Source: KBS-83 sp051025295 (GTDB taxonomy: Bacteria > Acidobacteriota > Terriglobia > Terriglobales > Acidobacteriaceae). From it: a stretch of 64,000 bases of DNA. Location: the NCBI GenBank assembly GCA_051025295.1, contig JBMGJV010000013.1; one strand, 5' to 3'. Numbering within the stretch: position 1 is the first letter of the stretch; every line of letters begins with the position of its first letter. The notes below the pieces were generated by a model that saw only the letters and a program-made list of their open reading frames with translations, had not been told where the DNA came from and made no database searches. Of this stretch, positions 9,660 through 17,668 are shown piece after piece. Position numbers and translations under genes: made by a program.

Positions 9660-10029
9660 GATTTGAGCCCCCAACGGGCGAGCTGATCCGCTCAGCCGCT
9701 CCCTGCACCGGCCATGTGGAAATCCGGTACAGACACGAGAGTCCCTTGCACAATCAAGACTGTCAATCGGGCACCCCTCGGTACCCGTCTGCTGACGCAA
9801 CGCAAGGTCAGCCGTTGGAAACAGCAATGGTGTTATCGGTTCAAAGTCTTGGACAAGTACGCGAGAGCAAGGAGGCTTGTGGGAGAGTCAGAGCGAAAGA
9901 GTGATCAGCTTTGGAGAAGCACATGAGAGCTCAGCGAGCCTCAAGGGTGATGAGCGGCCCTTCCGTTGATCATGCTGGTGCGCGGTGTGAGTGACGGCTT
10001 GTGTCTGTGCACGGTCGGAGGGAGGCTAT
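9660..10029. other. intergenic between LysR relic and HTH relic
   Basis: About 370 bases. The first part must have been the LysR promoter region. No gene or repeat is recognisable; open frames here are short and lack motifs. Confidence 0.4.
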
Positions 10030-10273
10030 ATGCCGGAGTTCAAGGACAACAGCGGAAAAAGCCATCGGCACGAATCAAGATTGCCCCAGAAGCCAAGCTC
10101 CTCGTGAGCCGAGAGGAGGCAGCGCAATTGCTTTCAATCAGCCAGCGTGGTCTCGACTACCTCATCGCAAACAAGCGGCTCGCTACCAGAAGAATCGGCG
10201 GACAGGTGTTGGTGCCGGTCGCGGCGCTTCGAAGTACGTGAATGGAGACCATCCCGAGCACATCGTCGCTTGA
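10030..10273 (+). pseudogene. broken small helix-turn-helix (excisionase-type) protein
   Basis: The ATG at 10030 has an excellent ribosome binding site (GGAGGGAGG). It starts 'MPEFKDNSGK', then the frame must shift at a run of five A (about 10057) to enter 'KPSARIKIAPEAKLLVSREE'. The helix-turn-helix 'EEAAQLLSISQRGLDYLI' and the wing 'ATRRIGGQVLVPVAALR' follow. A second one-base loss near 10230 restores the tail 'YVNGDHPEHIVA' to a stop at 10271-10273. The full 80-residue layout matches MerR-like DNA-binding domains of the excisionase/HTH_17 type, often carried by integrated elements. Confidence 0.72.
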
Positions 10274-10454
10274 GGGCTCTTGGTCCTAGATGATGTGTCT
10301 GCGGCAGTGGCTGTTCTGGTGGATGTTCGCTTTCCACTTCGCTGCATCTCACTGCGACTGCCTGCAAACACGACCAAACGAGAAGCAGCGAGCGTCAGCA
10401 GGCGTCCGAAACGATTGCAAGCATGCATCTCAAAAACCGGGTCAACGTAGGTAG

Positions 10455-11264
10455 CTACTGCGCGATCCATTCGCTTGACCGCCGCCAGCTTGTCTCGATC
10501 TCCGGAACGCTGAGCAGTCCGTGCCCGTCCCGGCAGACGAGGTGAGTGCCATTGCTGTCCAGGAAATTCCAGGAGGGCCGTCCTACGCGCATTGGTGCGG
10601 AGAGCGATCGCAGACAGCGACGACAGCGCGTGTCTTGATCGTCGAAGCTCCAGCGCAACCCGAGTAAGGCGAAGATGGTACAGACCTGCGGCTGCAGGAT
10701 CTCTGCTGTGAAGGGATGCGCGGCATACAGGAAGTGCGTGAGATCGAGACTGAGCAGGTACGCGAGGATCTGGAGCAGTACGAGCTTTCCGCTGAAGAAG
10801 AGATGTGCTCGCCAGCGGAGCCTCTGGGCATGTGGCGCCGCGTGTTCGGTCACCCGTGCGGCTATCGCGAACCCGACAATGGTGGTGAGCGTCGCCTCGA
10901 CCAGAAAGCGGGACGACTGCACGACAAGGAATCTGAGCATCGCGTGCAGATCGCTGAAATAAGGGAGCAAGGGGACAAGTGCCGCGAAAGACAGGGCAGT
11001 CAGGGCCAGGAGGCAGAGCACTGCTGTGCCAGCAGAGGCTCGACGCCAACTCTCGTGGCGAAGCCAGACAGCATCGCGTATCAAGCCCGGATACAAATCG
11101 ACGGCAGAATGCGCAGCGCCGGACCTGGGATGATGGCGGTGCCAGAGCTCAGCCTGCCAGCAACGGAGCCAGTCTGGCTGCTCACTCGCGGGCACGAGGG
11201 GAAGAACTGAATGCAGGAGAAAGCGATCCACGCGCGGCAGCGCCGAGGGCAAAGAACTGGTCAT
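10455..11264 (-). CDS. membrane protein with C-terminal cysteine motif, partner of PadR
   Basis: 269-residue protein. An N-terminal soluble part (Trp-rich, 'WLRCWQAELWHRHH') is followed by about four hydrophobic segments between residues 80 and 205. A short cytoplasmic tail carries 'CRRC' and a second cysteine in 'LVCRDGHGLL', which could bind a metal. Its ATG overlaps the PadR stop by four bases, so the two are translated together. I do not know a function. The arrangement (PadR, this membrane protein, divergent ABC exporter) points to a role in envelope stress sensing or in controlling the exporter; that is inference. Confidence 0.72.
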   Translation of the reverse strand: MTSSLPSALPRVDRFLLHSVLPLVPASEQPDWLRCWQAELWHRHHPRSGAAHSAVDLYPGLIRDAVWLRHESWRRASAGTAVLCLLALTALSFAALVPLLPYFSDLHAMLRFLVVQSSRFLVEATLTTIVGFAIAARVTEHAAPHAQRLRWRAHLFFSGKLVLLQILAYLLSLDLTHFLYAAHPFTAEILQPQVCTIFALLGLRWSFDDQDTRCRRCLRSLSAPMRVGRPSWNFLDSNGTHLVCRDGHGLLSVPEIETSWRRSSEWIAQ

Positions 11265-11572
11265 GCCTTCTTCTCCATCACGAGACGGGCGAGCAGGGGG
11301 TACCGTTCTGCGGCTCTTACAGCGAGCGCCTTACCGGAACTAGTGATGCGGTAATACCGACGAGCAGGCCGCGCTGCCTGTGTCGCCTCATCTTCGGGCT
11401 CCCAGTCGGATTGCGCCAGTCCGTCACGTTCCAGGCGGCGCAACGCGGGGTAGACGGTGCCACTGGGCAGACCGGTGACCTCCATGACCTCGAAGCCAAA
11501 ACGGTAGCCGAGATTGAGGGCTCTTAGGATCAGCGCGGCTGTGTGCGAGAGACGAGGATTGGGATTCGACAT
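11261..11572 (-). CDS. PadR-family transcriptional regulator
   Basis: 103-residue winged-helix repressor of the PadR type. The start 'HTAALILRALNLGYRFGFEV' is the family's first helix pair, 'LPSGTVYPALRRLERDGL' is the recognition helix and wing, and 'RRYYRITSSGKALA' the second wing. It is the short form with a brief C-terminal helix. It is divergent from the ABC exporter genes and overlaps the next gene by four bases. The 44-bp gap to the exporter is almost entirely an inverted repeat, the probable binding site, so the protein likely represses both directions and is released by an exported compound. Confidence 0.92.
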   Translation of the reverse strand: MSNPNPRLSHTAALILRALNLGYRFGFEVMEVTGLPSGTVYPALRRLERDGLAQSDWEPEDEATQAARPARRYYRITSSGKALAVRAAERYPLLARLVMEKKA

Positions 11573-11576
11573 CTGG

Positions 11577-11614
11577 CTATATAGTATGCTACCAGAGAGT
11601 AGAAGACTACATAG
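11577..11614. promoter_or_regulatory. inverted repeat, probable PadR operator
   Basis: Two 16-base arms (11577-11592 and 11599-11614) separated by six bases; 13 of 16 positions are complementary. The left arm is CTATATAGTATGCTAC. It fills the 44-bp gap between the PadR start (11572) and the ABC start (11617). A possible -10 element (TATAGT, 11580-11585) lies inside it. Confidence 0.7.
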
Positions 11615-11616
11615 CC

Positions 11617-12381
11617 ATGCTCGAACTTCGGAACGTCTCTAAGAGCTACCGCAGCATCCCCGCCGTCGACAATGTCAGCTTCCTGCTCAAGCCTGGCGAG
11701 GTACTGGGCTATCTGGGGCCGAACGGCGCGGGCAAGTCCACGACGGTCAAGATGGTCATCGGTATGATCCGACCCACCCGAGGCAAGGTTCTCTTCGAGG
11801 GTCATGACATCCATCAAGATCTTCCGAAGTATCGCTCCGCCCTGGGGTATGTGCCGGAAGAGGCTCAGGTGTACACGCATCTCTCCGGCCTGGAATACCT
11901 GCAACTTGTGGGCCGATTGCGCGGCATGCAGGAGAAGCGGCTTGGGGAGAAAGCCCGCACTCTGCTGCAGCTACTGTCGCTGGAACCAGCCCAGCATTCG
12001 CTGCTCTCCGAATATTCCAAAGGGATGAAGCAGCGTGTCCTGATCGCCTCCGCGCTGCTGCACGATCCGCAGATCCTGGTCTTCGACGAGCCATTGTCTG
12101 GTCTCGATGCGACCTCAGCGCGCCTGTTCAAAGATCTCGTCGCCCTGTTGGCGCGGGAGGGCAAGGCAGTCCTTTACATCTCTCACGTGCTCGAAGTGGT
12201 GGAGCGAGTCTGCGAACGAGTGATCGTCCTGTCGAAGGGGCATGTTGTCGCTGACGCGAGCCCGCAGGACCTGGTCCGCGTCATGGCCCTGCCGGATCTC
12301 GAGAGCGTCTTCGCGCAGCTTGTGCAACAGACAGACACGAGCCACGTCGCACAACAGATCGTGGACGCCATGCGAAGGTGA
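11617..12381 (+). CDS. ABC transporter ATP-binding protein
   Basis: 254-residue ATPase subunit. The Walker A motif is 'GPNGAGKST', the signature is degenerate ('LLSEYSKGMKQR', with SKGMK in place of SGGQ, common in exporters of the CcmA/NatA type), and Walker B is 'ILVFDEPLSGLD', followed by the H-loop His in 'VLYISHVLE'. The ATG lies three bases after the PadR operator, leaving almost no leader. It ends one base before the permease start codon. It probably energises export of a lipid, peptide or antibiotic by the permease downstream, controlled by PadR. Confidence 0.93.
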   Translation: MLELRNVSKSYRSIPAVDNVSFLLKPGEVLGYLGPNGAGKSTTVKMVIGMIRPTRGKVLFEGHDIHQDLPKYRSALGYVPEEAQVYTHLSGLEYLQLVGRLRGMQEKRLGEKARTLLQLLSLEPAQHSLLSEYSKGMKQRVLIASALLHDPQILVFDEPLSGLDATSARLFKDLVALLAREGKAVLYISHVLEVVERVCERVIVLSKGHVVADASPQDLVRVMALPDLESVFAQLVQQTDTSHVAQQIVDAMRR

Positions 12382-12382
12382 T

Positions 12383-14041
12383 ATGCGGGCATCCTTGCGA
12401 ATCAGCAGAATTCTCCTATCGCACTTCTTTCGGAGATTCTTCGACAATGACACCTTGCACATCGATGGAGACACGACCACTACGATTGCTCGAGCGCTCG
12501 CGGTAGTGATCGCTCCGGGTCTGCTCGTGGCGTTCTTCCTGCAGACCCTGTATTCGGTGTCTCCGGGGCGGAGTCTTCTGGGACGAATGGAGGACCAGTA
12601 CTTCTTCGTGCTGGAATCGTTCGTCGTCATGGCAGCGGTCGTGATCTTCCAATGGGAGATGCTGTTTCCGGATAGGATCGACCTCCTGGTGCTCACACCT
12701 CTCCCGCTGCAGCGGGGACAACTGCTCGCGTCCAAAGCCTCTGCACTTATTTGCTTCCTGTCGCTGTTTCTGTTTGCGACAAACGCCTTCGGTGCGCTCA
12801 TCTACTCCGCCATCTGCCGTGCTCCGCTACCTCGGCAACTGCTTGCACACTCAATCGCGGTCGCGATGGCCGGGGTGTTCTCTTCCTGTGCTGTCCTTGC
12901 CATCGTTGGTGTCCTCCGTCTGTTGCTTTCAGACAGACTCTTCCGTCTCGCGACGCCAGCTCTTCAAGCGCTACTCACAACCGGTTTAGCTCTGCTTGTC
13001 ATCCAGTACGCCCGCTACGGAGAGTCCATTGATGTGCTGCTCACCTCCGGGTCAAGCATGGCTGCGTGGGTGCCTACGCTGTGGTTCCTCGCCGTCTACG
13101 ACCGGGTTCTCTACGGGAATTCAGTCCTGGCATCCGTCCCATCCTTGAGCGCCATCGCATGCCTTGCAACGGCCGCAAGCCTTATTCTCGTCATCCTTCT
13201 GTACCCGATGGCGTGGACGCGTATGCACAAGATGTCAGTCGAAGGAGTCACGAGCCGGCCAAGGCAGTCCTCTCCTCTTCCACAACGTCTCATTCATCTC
13301 ACGATCAGGCGACCAGCAGAGAGAGCGATGTTCCACTTCATCGGACAGACGATCCGCAGGAGCGCTCGGTACCAGATTTACCTGGCGATGTACGGAGGCG
13401 CTGGCTTATCCCTCGCGACTGCCTGCGCCTTTGTCCTCAAGACATCTCGCACGAGCGTTGCCCCAGTGGTGTCTACCTTCGGCAAGCATGCGGTCGTGCC
13501 ACTGCTGATCTTCTGGGCGACTGCTGGTATCTGCACGGCCTTCTCGTTTCCGACGACTCTGCCGGCCAGATGGGTGTTCAGAGTCTCTGGCGCCGACTCA
13601 CGCGACCTGGTGAACGCGGGCTGGACATGGGCACTGGCCATCTCGTCACTCGTCTGGAGCTTGTATCTGTTCACGTTGGCAGGCGTTGGCTGGACGAAGC
13701 CTGCTCTCACTGTTCAGATTGTGTCTGGTGTGTGCCTAGGCATTCTTTCAAACGACGCGTTCTTCCTGTCGAGACGAGTTCCGCTGATCGAGCCGCGACT
13801 GCCCGGCCGCTCCAACTTCGTGCCGCTTCTGACGCTCTATGTCGGTATCCTGACGCCGGCCGTGTTCTTCGTCGTCTGGTGGCAAATGCGAATGGAACAC
13901 AATCTATGGCTGCTGCTGCCGCTTCTCGCTGGAACCATCACTCTGCATGCCGCGTTCCGCCTGACCCGCAGAGCACCAATGGAGCAGGAAGAAGAGATGG
14001 AAGGCTATGAAGGTGAGTTCCAGTTGCTGAACCTGAGTTAG
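12383..14041 (+). CDS. ABC transporter permease
   Basis: 552-residue membrane protein that starts at ATG 12383, directly after the ATPase stop. It has roughly ten to twelve hydrophobic segments in two halves, with a basic loop in the middle ('EGVTSRPRQSS'), and an acidic tail ('MEQEEEMEGYEG'). This matches large ABC-2-like permeases that pair with a single ATPase gene. No known substrate motif is seen. It forms an exporter with the upstream ATPase and is presumably repressed by PadR. Confidence 0.82.
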   Translation: MRASLRISRILLSHFFRRFFDNDTLHIDGDTTTTIARALAVVIAPGLLVAFFLQTLYSVSPGRSLLGRMEDQYFFVLESFVVMAAVVIFQWEMLFPDRIDLLVLTPLPLQRGQLLASKASALICFLSLFLFATNAFGALIYSAICRAPLPRQLLAHSIAVAMAGVFSSCAVLAIVGVLRLLLSDRLFRLATPALQALLTTGLALLVIQYARYGESIDVLLTSGSSMAAWVPTLWFLAVYDRVLYGNSVLASVPSLSAIACLATAASLILVILLYPMAWTRMHKMSVEGVTSRPRQSSPLPQRLIHLTIRRPAERAMFHFIGQTIRRSARYQIYLAMYGGAGLSLATACAFVLKTSRTSVAPVVSTFGKHAVVPLLIFWATAGICTAFSFPTTLPARWVFRVSGADSRDLVNAGWTWALAISSLVWSLYLFTLAGVGWTKPALTVQIVSGVCLGILSNDAFFLSRRVPLIEPRLPGRSNFVPLLTLYVGILTPAVFFVVWWQMRMEHNLWLLLPLLAGTITLHAAFRLTRRAPMEQEEEMEGYEGEFQLLNLS

Positions 14042-14163
14042 CTGTTGAGTGGCGGCACGCCGTGGTGCCTTCGCCCCGCTGAAGCCTTGGTCGGATTTCA
14101 AAATAGCGTAGAGAAAGCAAAGCGGGCTAGATCACTCGGCGCGCAAAGCCATGGCTGGATCGC

Positions 14164-14385
14164 GACGGATTGTTGTCAGTTGCGATTGGGGCCGTCGCGG
14201 GCATTGTCGTGGCGTTCGGATCAGGGCGAGTGGTGAGGAGTCTGCTCTTCGAGGTTAGCCCGTATGATCGGCTGCCGAGTGCGGGCGCCGTCGGTCTGCT
14301 GCTTGCGATAGGTGCGATCGCGTGTCTGCTGCCAGCCCACCGAGCGGCAGCAGTAGAACCGATGCGTGCGCTGCGAACGGAATAA
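14164..14385 (+). pseudogene. C-terminal relic of a MacB/FtsX-type permease
   Basis: A 70-codon remnant ends with the typical last membrane helices and tail of acidobacterial ABC permeases: 'RSLLFEVSPYD', then 'GLLLAIGAIACLLPAHRAA' and 'VEPMRALRTE'. The rest of the roughly 800-residue family is absent. Just upstream on the minus strand (about 14130-14165) a second, shorter tail-like reading 'RRDPAMALRAE' ends at a stop. This may be the end of another permease in the opposite direction. Both look like deletion remains. Confidence 0.65.
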
Positions 14386-14761
14386 CATCGCGAGGCGAAG
14401 CTGATGGACACGCGACGCCACCCGCCAAGAGAAGGTTCTCCTCCGAATCCTTCCAGAAGGAAGCCAGGCGCCTATAGCATGAGCGTTAAAGAAGTGCGGC
14501 ATCATACGAAGACGGCGCCCGCAATAACGACACGCGATCGAACGGACTGGCTCGCAACGCTGATGTAAACGAATTCGGATTTCGACGCATATTGGGGTTA
14601 GGGCGCAAATCCGCCCGATGCAGGTCGTAGAGGTTCGACTACGTTCCGGCACCACACAATAGTTCTCGGCGGGCGCGCCGAATCCACAAACTCCTTGAGC
14701 GCGTAGGCGGACATCTGCGCTGACCAGTTCTCGATCTTCCTGCATCCAGACATCTGGAGGG
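14386..14761. other. intergenic, no recognised gene
   Basis: About 375 bases between the permease relic and the GT87-type gene. A minus-strand frame shows 'CRYCGRRLRMMPHFFNAH', but it has no good start and I cannot assign it. It may be further debris. Confidence 0.35.
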
Positions 14762-16189
14762 ATGAAATCATCCGCACTGCACCAGAGCCTTGGTAAACCC
14801 TTCTACAGAACCGCTTGTCTGAAGGAGACAGCCGGAGCGTTTGAAAGGCAGTTGGATTCTGAATTGACCATGCAGACACCAGAAATCAAAACCGCGGGGC
14901 GATCCCGATTCAGTCTGTTTGTGTTTACAGTCGGATGCCTCATCTTCCTGTTCGTGCCTCTGCGCCATTTTCACGAGACGCTGTTGCGGGGTGTCGATTT
15001 CAAAACCGTCTACAGCAGTTCGAAGTGCCTGTTGGACCGGTGTGATCCTTACGACTCCCCTGCCCTGGTGAACGAATACGGCCGCGGCCAGGGTGATCGC
15101 TCTGCCGGAGCCGACCTGAGCGCGTTCGCCCGGTACCAGGCTCTCTATCCCCCCTCAACACTCTTCTGGATGCTGCCCTTCGCATCGCTACCCTTCCAGG
15201 TATCGCTGCTGCTGTGGATGCTCCTGAATGGTGCGGCCTTCGTGACAGCAGCGTCGCTGGTTGCACATCTGTGCCTGGAGAACGGCAACGCGCTCTCGCT
15301 CGTACTGCTTGGCCTGTTTGTCGCGACAAGCACACTGCTGCTCAGCACGGCCCAGCCCTCCGCGCTGGCAATCAGCCTATGCACGATTGGCGTGTGGTGC
15401 CTGCTCAAGGACCGGCGACCCCTCCTGGGTGTGGTCTGCTTCGCGCTCAGCCTCGCATTGAAGCCTCAACTCGGCGGTCTTGTCTCTCTCTACTTTCTGT
15501 TCGCCGGCGGCGTCGCTCGTCGCCGCGCTCTCCAGATTCTCGGCACGGCTGCCCTGCTCTGCGTGCCCGGTGTCCTCTGGATCTCCGTGATACCTGCAGC
15601 CGCCCATTGGCCGCAACACCTCGCGGCCAATATCGCGGGCAGTTCCGTTCCCGGCGCGATCAACGATCCCGGACCGACTAGCTATAACTCGCTACTCGTG
15701 ACGGATCTGCAATCCGTCATCGCCGTGTTTGACAGCAATCGTGTGCAATACAACCTGATCGCGTGGGCGCTGGTAGGGAGTCTGCTGCTGGTGTGGGCGT
15801 TTGTTGCCGTGCGTGCTCAGCCCTCCCGAAAGAAAGATTTGCTCGGGGTCGCCACCATTGCTTGCCTGTCTCTCCTGCCGGTCTACCACCGACATTACGA
15901 CGTCAGGCTGCTGCTGCTAACGTTCCCCGCGTGCGCGCTTCTCCTGCTCGAGGGTGGCGCTGCAGGGTGGGTTGCGGCGGCGGTGTCTCTGATGCTCATT
16001 GGCTGCTCGCACCCGAGCTTCATTCGCGACCATCTCCACCTTCACCAGGAAACCCTGGGGCACTGGTCGACGGTGTTCCTGCTTCGCACATCACCGCTGG
16101 TCGTCTCGGTTTGCGCACTTTTCTATCTGGCAATGTTTGTCAGGACGATGCGCGCACCGGCATCGGCTGACATCCACAACACTCCTTAG
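14762..16189 (+). CDS. GT87-type (DUF2029) membrane glycosyltransferase
   Basis: 475-residue polytopic protein of the GT-C fold. After an N-terminal helix, the first outer loop has the acidic pair and pattern typical of polyprenyl-phosphate-mannose alpha-mannosyltransferases ('GVDFKTVYSSSK', 'CDPYDSP'). This is followed by 'LYPPSTLFWMLPFASLP' and the conserved 'FALSLALKPQLG'. About ten membrane segments follow. Such enzymes transfer a sugar from a polyprenyl-phosphate donor outside the membrane. The ATG at 14762 is only one base from GGAGG, so ATG 14870 ('MQTPEIKTAG') may be the true start. It stands alone between debris and a convergent operon. Confidence 0.8.
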   Translation: MKSSALHQSLGKPFYRTACLKETAGAFERQLDSELTMQTPEIKTAGRSRFSLFVFTVGCLIFLFVPLRHFHETLLRGVDFKTVYSSSKCLLDRCDPYDSPALVNEYGRGQGDRSAGADLSAFARYQALYPPSTLFWMLPFASLPFQVSLLLWMLLNGAAFVTAASLVAHLCLENGNALSLVLLGLFVATSTLLLSTAQPSALAISLCTIGVWCLLKDRRPLLGVVCFALSLALKPQLGGLVSLYFLFAGGVARRRALQILGTAALLCVPGVLWISVIPAAAHWPQHLAANIAGSSVPGAINDPGPTSYNSLLVTDLQSVIAVFDSNRVQYNLIAWALVGSLLLVWAFVAVRAQPSRKKDLLGVATIACLSLLPVYHRHYDVRLLLLTFPACALLLLEGGAAGWVAAAVSLMLIGCSHPSFIRDHLHLHQETLGHWSTVFLLRTSPLVVSVCALFYLAMFVRTMRAPASADIHNTP

Positions 16190-16202
16190 CGCTGGCAGTC
16201 CG

Positions 16203-17087
16203 TCAGCGGGCCGAAGCTTCAAGCTCGCGCGGAAAAGAGCCCGCATCGAGCGGCTCACCTGTTTCAGAGACTGTCTCAAACGACAGTGAGTCGTGCCGGA
16301 TCTCAACGAGAATGAAATCACGCTGCGTGTCGACTGCAGCATCCTCATCGGGCGAGGGCCTCAGGTCGTGCTTTTCAAGCTTCCCTGAGTTGCCGCAGAT
16401 GAAGAAGTGAATGCCCTGCTGCGGCTTCAGGCGCTCGTACATGTGCTCGTGGCCGGAGAAGACGACATTGACCTTGTACTGGACGAACAGCGGCATCAGG
16501 TGCGATCGCAGGTCCAGGTCCGGGCCATGCATCTTGCCGCTGTTGAACAGCGGGTGATGGAAGAAGCAGACCTTCCATCGCGCCTTGGAGTCATGCAGCT
16601 GCTGCTCCAGCCACGTCAGTTGCGCTGGGTCCATGTAGTTGCTGTCCAGCGCGAAGAACTGCACGTCATCCTGGATGAAGGTGTAGTAGCGGCTGTCGCC
16701 CATGTGGAAGGGCTGGTAGACGCGCTCGACGGTTGGGTTGTCGTGATTGCCCAGCGTGGCGTAGAAAGCCACCCCCGCGTTGAGCAGCGTCGCGTAGGGC
16801 TTCTCAAACTTGACCGCGAAATCCTTCTGCTTGTCGCCACCGTAGATGTTGTCGCCGAGCATGAGCACGAATCTGTAACCCACCCGTGCACGATAACGCT
16901 CCATCTGAGCGGCGACCTTGTATTCGGGTGGCTCTCCCGTCCCGGTGTCGCCAATGACGGCAAAGCGCACCGACCCCGGCTCGAGCGGCAGGCGAACCTG
17001 CGGCGGAGCGTCGCCGGAGCCAGCGGCAGCGCTGCCCAAGGCCAATGCAAGCAGCAGGAGGAGGCCACGACGCCGACATACGCTCAA
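16203..17087 (-). CDS. secreted metallophosphoesterase (purple acid phosphatase-like)
   Basis: 294 residues with a signal peptide ('LLLLLALALGSAAAG'). All metallophosphoesterase blocks are present in order: 'GDTGTG', 'LMLGDNIYGG', 'TLGNHD', 'FHHPLF' and 'VVFSGHEHMYER'. Together they bind two metal ions and cleave phosphomonoesters or diesters. Its ATG overlaps the stop of the upstream secreted protein by four bases, giving an operon with the PLD-family gene. The protein probably acts in the periplasm or outside on phosphorylated compounds. The substrate is not evident. Confidence 0.9.
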   Translation of the reverse strand: MSVCRRRGLLLLLALALGSAAAGSGDAPPQVRLPLEPGSVRFAVIGDTGTGEPPEYKVAAQMERYRARVGYRFVLMLGDNIYGGDKQKDFAVKFEKPYATLLNAGVAFYATLGNHDNPTVERVYQPFHMGDSRYYTFIQDDVQFFALDSNYMDPAQLTWLEQQLHDSKARWKVCFFHHPLFNSGKMHGPDLDLRSHLMPLFVQYKVNVVFSGHEHMYERLKPQQGIHFFICGNSGKLEKHDLRPSPDEDAAVDTQRDFILVEIRHDSLSFETVSETGEPLDAGSFPRELEASAR

Positions 17088-17668
17088 CGCGGACTCCCGC
17101 TGCCGGAGCTCAACGCACCCGGGAGATAGTCGATCACAGTATCGGCATCCTCATCGCGCAGCACCAGGCTGCTGCCGACAATCCGATACTCCATACCTCG
17201 AGGCAGTCGCGGGAGGTTCAGCAGGAGGCTCGGTGGCGTGGACTGCAGGGGCACATTGTCGGGATACTTCGCATCGATGGTGAGCGCGATGTCCGCAACA
17301 GGTTCTGCGTGCCGCAGGCTGGTGCGGATGCGCTTGCCCTGCGGCCCGTCGAGTGTGGTGGCCATCAACTGTGTAAACATGGCGGCGACATCAGGCGTGA
17401 ATATCTGGCCCTGCTTGGCGCCAGTGCGCGCACTGCGTATGCCATTCGCGAGTTGCAGCCTCTGCTCGTGAATCTGGTGAACAGAGCGGCTCGGCTGGAT
17501 GCGATCACGCAGATCGTGAGTCACGCTCAGGTAGTGCGTCACGTTCTCCTCGAAGTGTTGCAGCGGCGACGACTGGCCAGCGACAGCAAGCCATGCGAAC
17601 AGCGCGACTGCCAATCCGCTAAGGCTTCGCAACCCGCTCTTCTTCCTGCGGCGCGACGAGTTGCTCAA
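17084..17668 (-). CDS. secreted protein of unknown function
   Basis: 194 residues with a signal peptide ('LRSLSGLAVALFAWLAVAG'). The mature part has helical 'RSVHQIHEQRLQLANGI' and ends with 'GMEYRIVGSSLVLRDEDAD', a beta pair. I do not recognise the family. The start is TTG at 17668, supported by AGGAG four bases upstream. It lies inside the end of the PLD-family gene (50-base overlap), and its stop overlaps the phosphatase start by four bases, so it belongs to the same operon and likely acts in the periplasm. Confidence 0.72.
   Translation of the reverse strand: MSNSSRRRKKSGLRSLSGLAVALFAWLAVAGQSSPLQHFEENVTHYLSVTHDLRDRIQPSRSVHQIHEQRLQLANGIRSARTGAKQGQIFTPDVAAMFTQLMATTLDGPQGKRIRTSLRHAEPVADIALTIDAKYPDNVPLQSTPPSLLLNLPRLPRGMEYRIVGSSLVLRDEDADTVIDYLPGALSSGSGSPR

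Noticed and set aside
9966..10241. Start of the HTH gene further upstream in the open frame
   Set aside because: The strong GGAGGGAGG site and ATG 10030 lie in another frame, and a one-base loss in an A-run explains the switch better.
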